Shown here piece by piece: positions 4,852-5,387 of a stretch of DNA of 5,387 nucleotides (position 1 is its first letter; the number at the start of each line of letters is the position of its first letter). This DNA is from Eubacteriales Family XIII. Incertae Sedis bacterium (GTDB lineage Bacteria > Bacillota > Clostridia > Peptostreptococcales > Anaerovoracaceae), in contig JAISEX010000151.1 of the NCBI GenBank assembly GCA_031263875.1, positions 1 through 5,387 on the forward strand, written 5' to 3'. A program made the translations under genes and the position numbers. The notes below the pieces were generated by a model, which made no database searches, had not been told where the DNA came from, and saw only the letters and a program-made list of their open reading frames with translations.

Positions 4852-5387
4852 GTGGCGAAAATAGAAGTCAAAAATTTAAGCGCGGAGTACGAGGACAAAA
4901 ACGGCAAATTCCTTGCTCTGAAAGACGTGTCGCTGTCTGTGCGCGAGGGCGAGTTTGTGTTGGTAATCGGTTCGTCAGGATGCGGCAAAAGCACCTTACT
5001 TGGCGTATTGCAGGGCTTGATCCGGCCGTCAAGCGGCGGAGCGTACATCGACGGTGAAATGATAACCAAACCGGGCAGTAACCGCGCCGTGGTATTTCAG
5101 CATTACTCGCTGTTCCCTTGGATGACAGTGCAGAAGAATATCGTATTCGGCATGAAACAGGTAAAAAAACTGCCCCGGGCGGAGTATAACGAAATCGCCG
5201 CCAGTTTCCTGCGCAAAGTCGGGCTGAAAGGATTCGAGCATAAATATCCGTTTCAGCTATCGGGAGGTATGCAGCAGCGGGCGGCGATAGCGCGGGCGTT
5301 AGCGCTCGATACAGACATACTTCTCATGGACGAACCGTTCGGCGCGATCGACGCGAAAAACCGCTCGATTATGCAGGAACTGTTGCT
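4852..5387 (+). CDS. ABC transporter ATP-binding protein, SsuB/TauB type (3' end missing)
   Basis: The first 178 residues of a nucleotide-binding subunit run off the right edge; family members are about 250 aa. The start is GTG 4852, preceded by a GAGAGGGA SD (4837-4844); no ATG fits. Visible motifs are Walker A Gly-Ser-Ser-Gly-Cys-Gly-Lys-Ser-Thr (40-48), the Q-loop around Gln83 followed by Leu-Phe-Pro-Trp-Met (87-91, typical of nitrate/sulfonate/taurine ATPases), signature Leu-Ser-Gly-Gly-Met-Gln-Gln-Arg (136-143), Walker B Ile-Leu-Leu-Met-Asp-Glu-Pro (156-162) and a D-loop with Ile-Asp (166-167) where Leu-Asp is usual. It would power uptake of the ligand bound by the preceding protein, from the cytosolic face. 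The permease gene is not in the window and probably follows. Confidence 0.93.
   Translation, partial: MAKIEVKNLSAEYEDKNGKFLALKDVSLSVREGEFVLVIGSSGCGKSTLLGVLQGLIRPSSGGAYIDGEMITKPGSNRAVVFQHYSLFPWMTVQKNIVFGMKQVKKLPRAEYNEIAASFLRKVGLKGFEHKYPFQLSGGMQQRAAIARALALDTDILLMDEPFGAIDAKNRSIMQELL

Overview
This 5.4-kb window carries a complete heavy-metal efflux operon on the + strand, flanked by two transcription units whose 5' ends look alike and look sulfur-related. Well-spaced Shine-Dalgarno sites, TTGACA-type promoters, moderately GC-rich genes (visibly over 50%) and AT-rich spacers suggest an anaerobic Firmicute-like or Synergistota-like bacterium. The binding protein has an Ala-rich signal peptide without a lipobox, which leans toward a diderm lineage. 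The taxon is an inference with low confidence.

Layout. (1) 18-240, minus strand: a promoter, a palindromic element, a very strong SD, a 30-codon peptide gene with tandem Cys codons, then a strong intrinsic terminator pointing out of the left edge. It reads like an attenuator leader for genes left of the window. (2) 342-3189, plus strand: promoter and operator, a CadC/SmtB-type ArsR repressor, a stand-alone heavy-metal-associated (HMA) metallochaperone-like protein, and a CadA/ZntA-type P1B ATPase. (3) 3190-3479: no convincing gene. (4) 3480-5387, plus strand: a second promoter with the same palindromic element just after its start site, a 27-codon peptide gene ending in Arg-Cys-Gln-Gly-Cys, a hairpin with a U-run, a NitT/TauT-type periplasmic binding protein, and the partial ATPase subunit (SsuB/TauB type), cut by the right edge.

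How it works together. The central operon should be derepressed by Zn/Cd/Pb: metal releases the repressor, the small HMA protein and the ATPase's own HMA domain handle the ion, and the ATPase exports it. The two flanking units share a 23-nt element (18 of 23 identical, ungapped, core CCTA-N9-TAGG) at about +6 from their predicted starts, each followed by a short Cys-containing peptide ORF and a terminator-like hairpin. I infer a common, probably cysteine/sulfur-responsive regulator plus Cys-codon attenuation controlling an organosulfur (or similar) importer on the right and an unseen partner on the left. This paired control is the most interesting content of the window.
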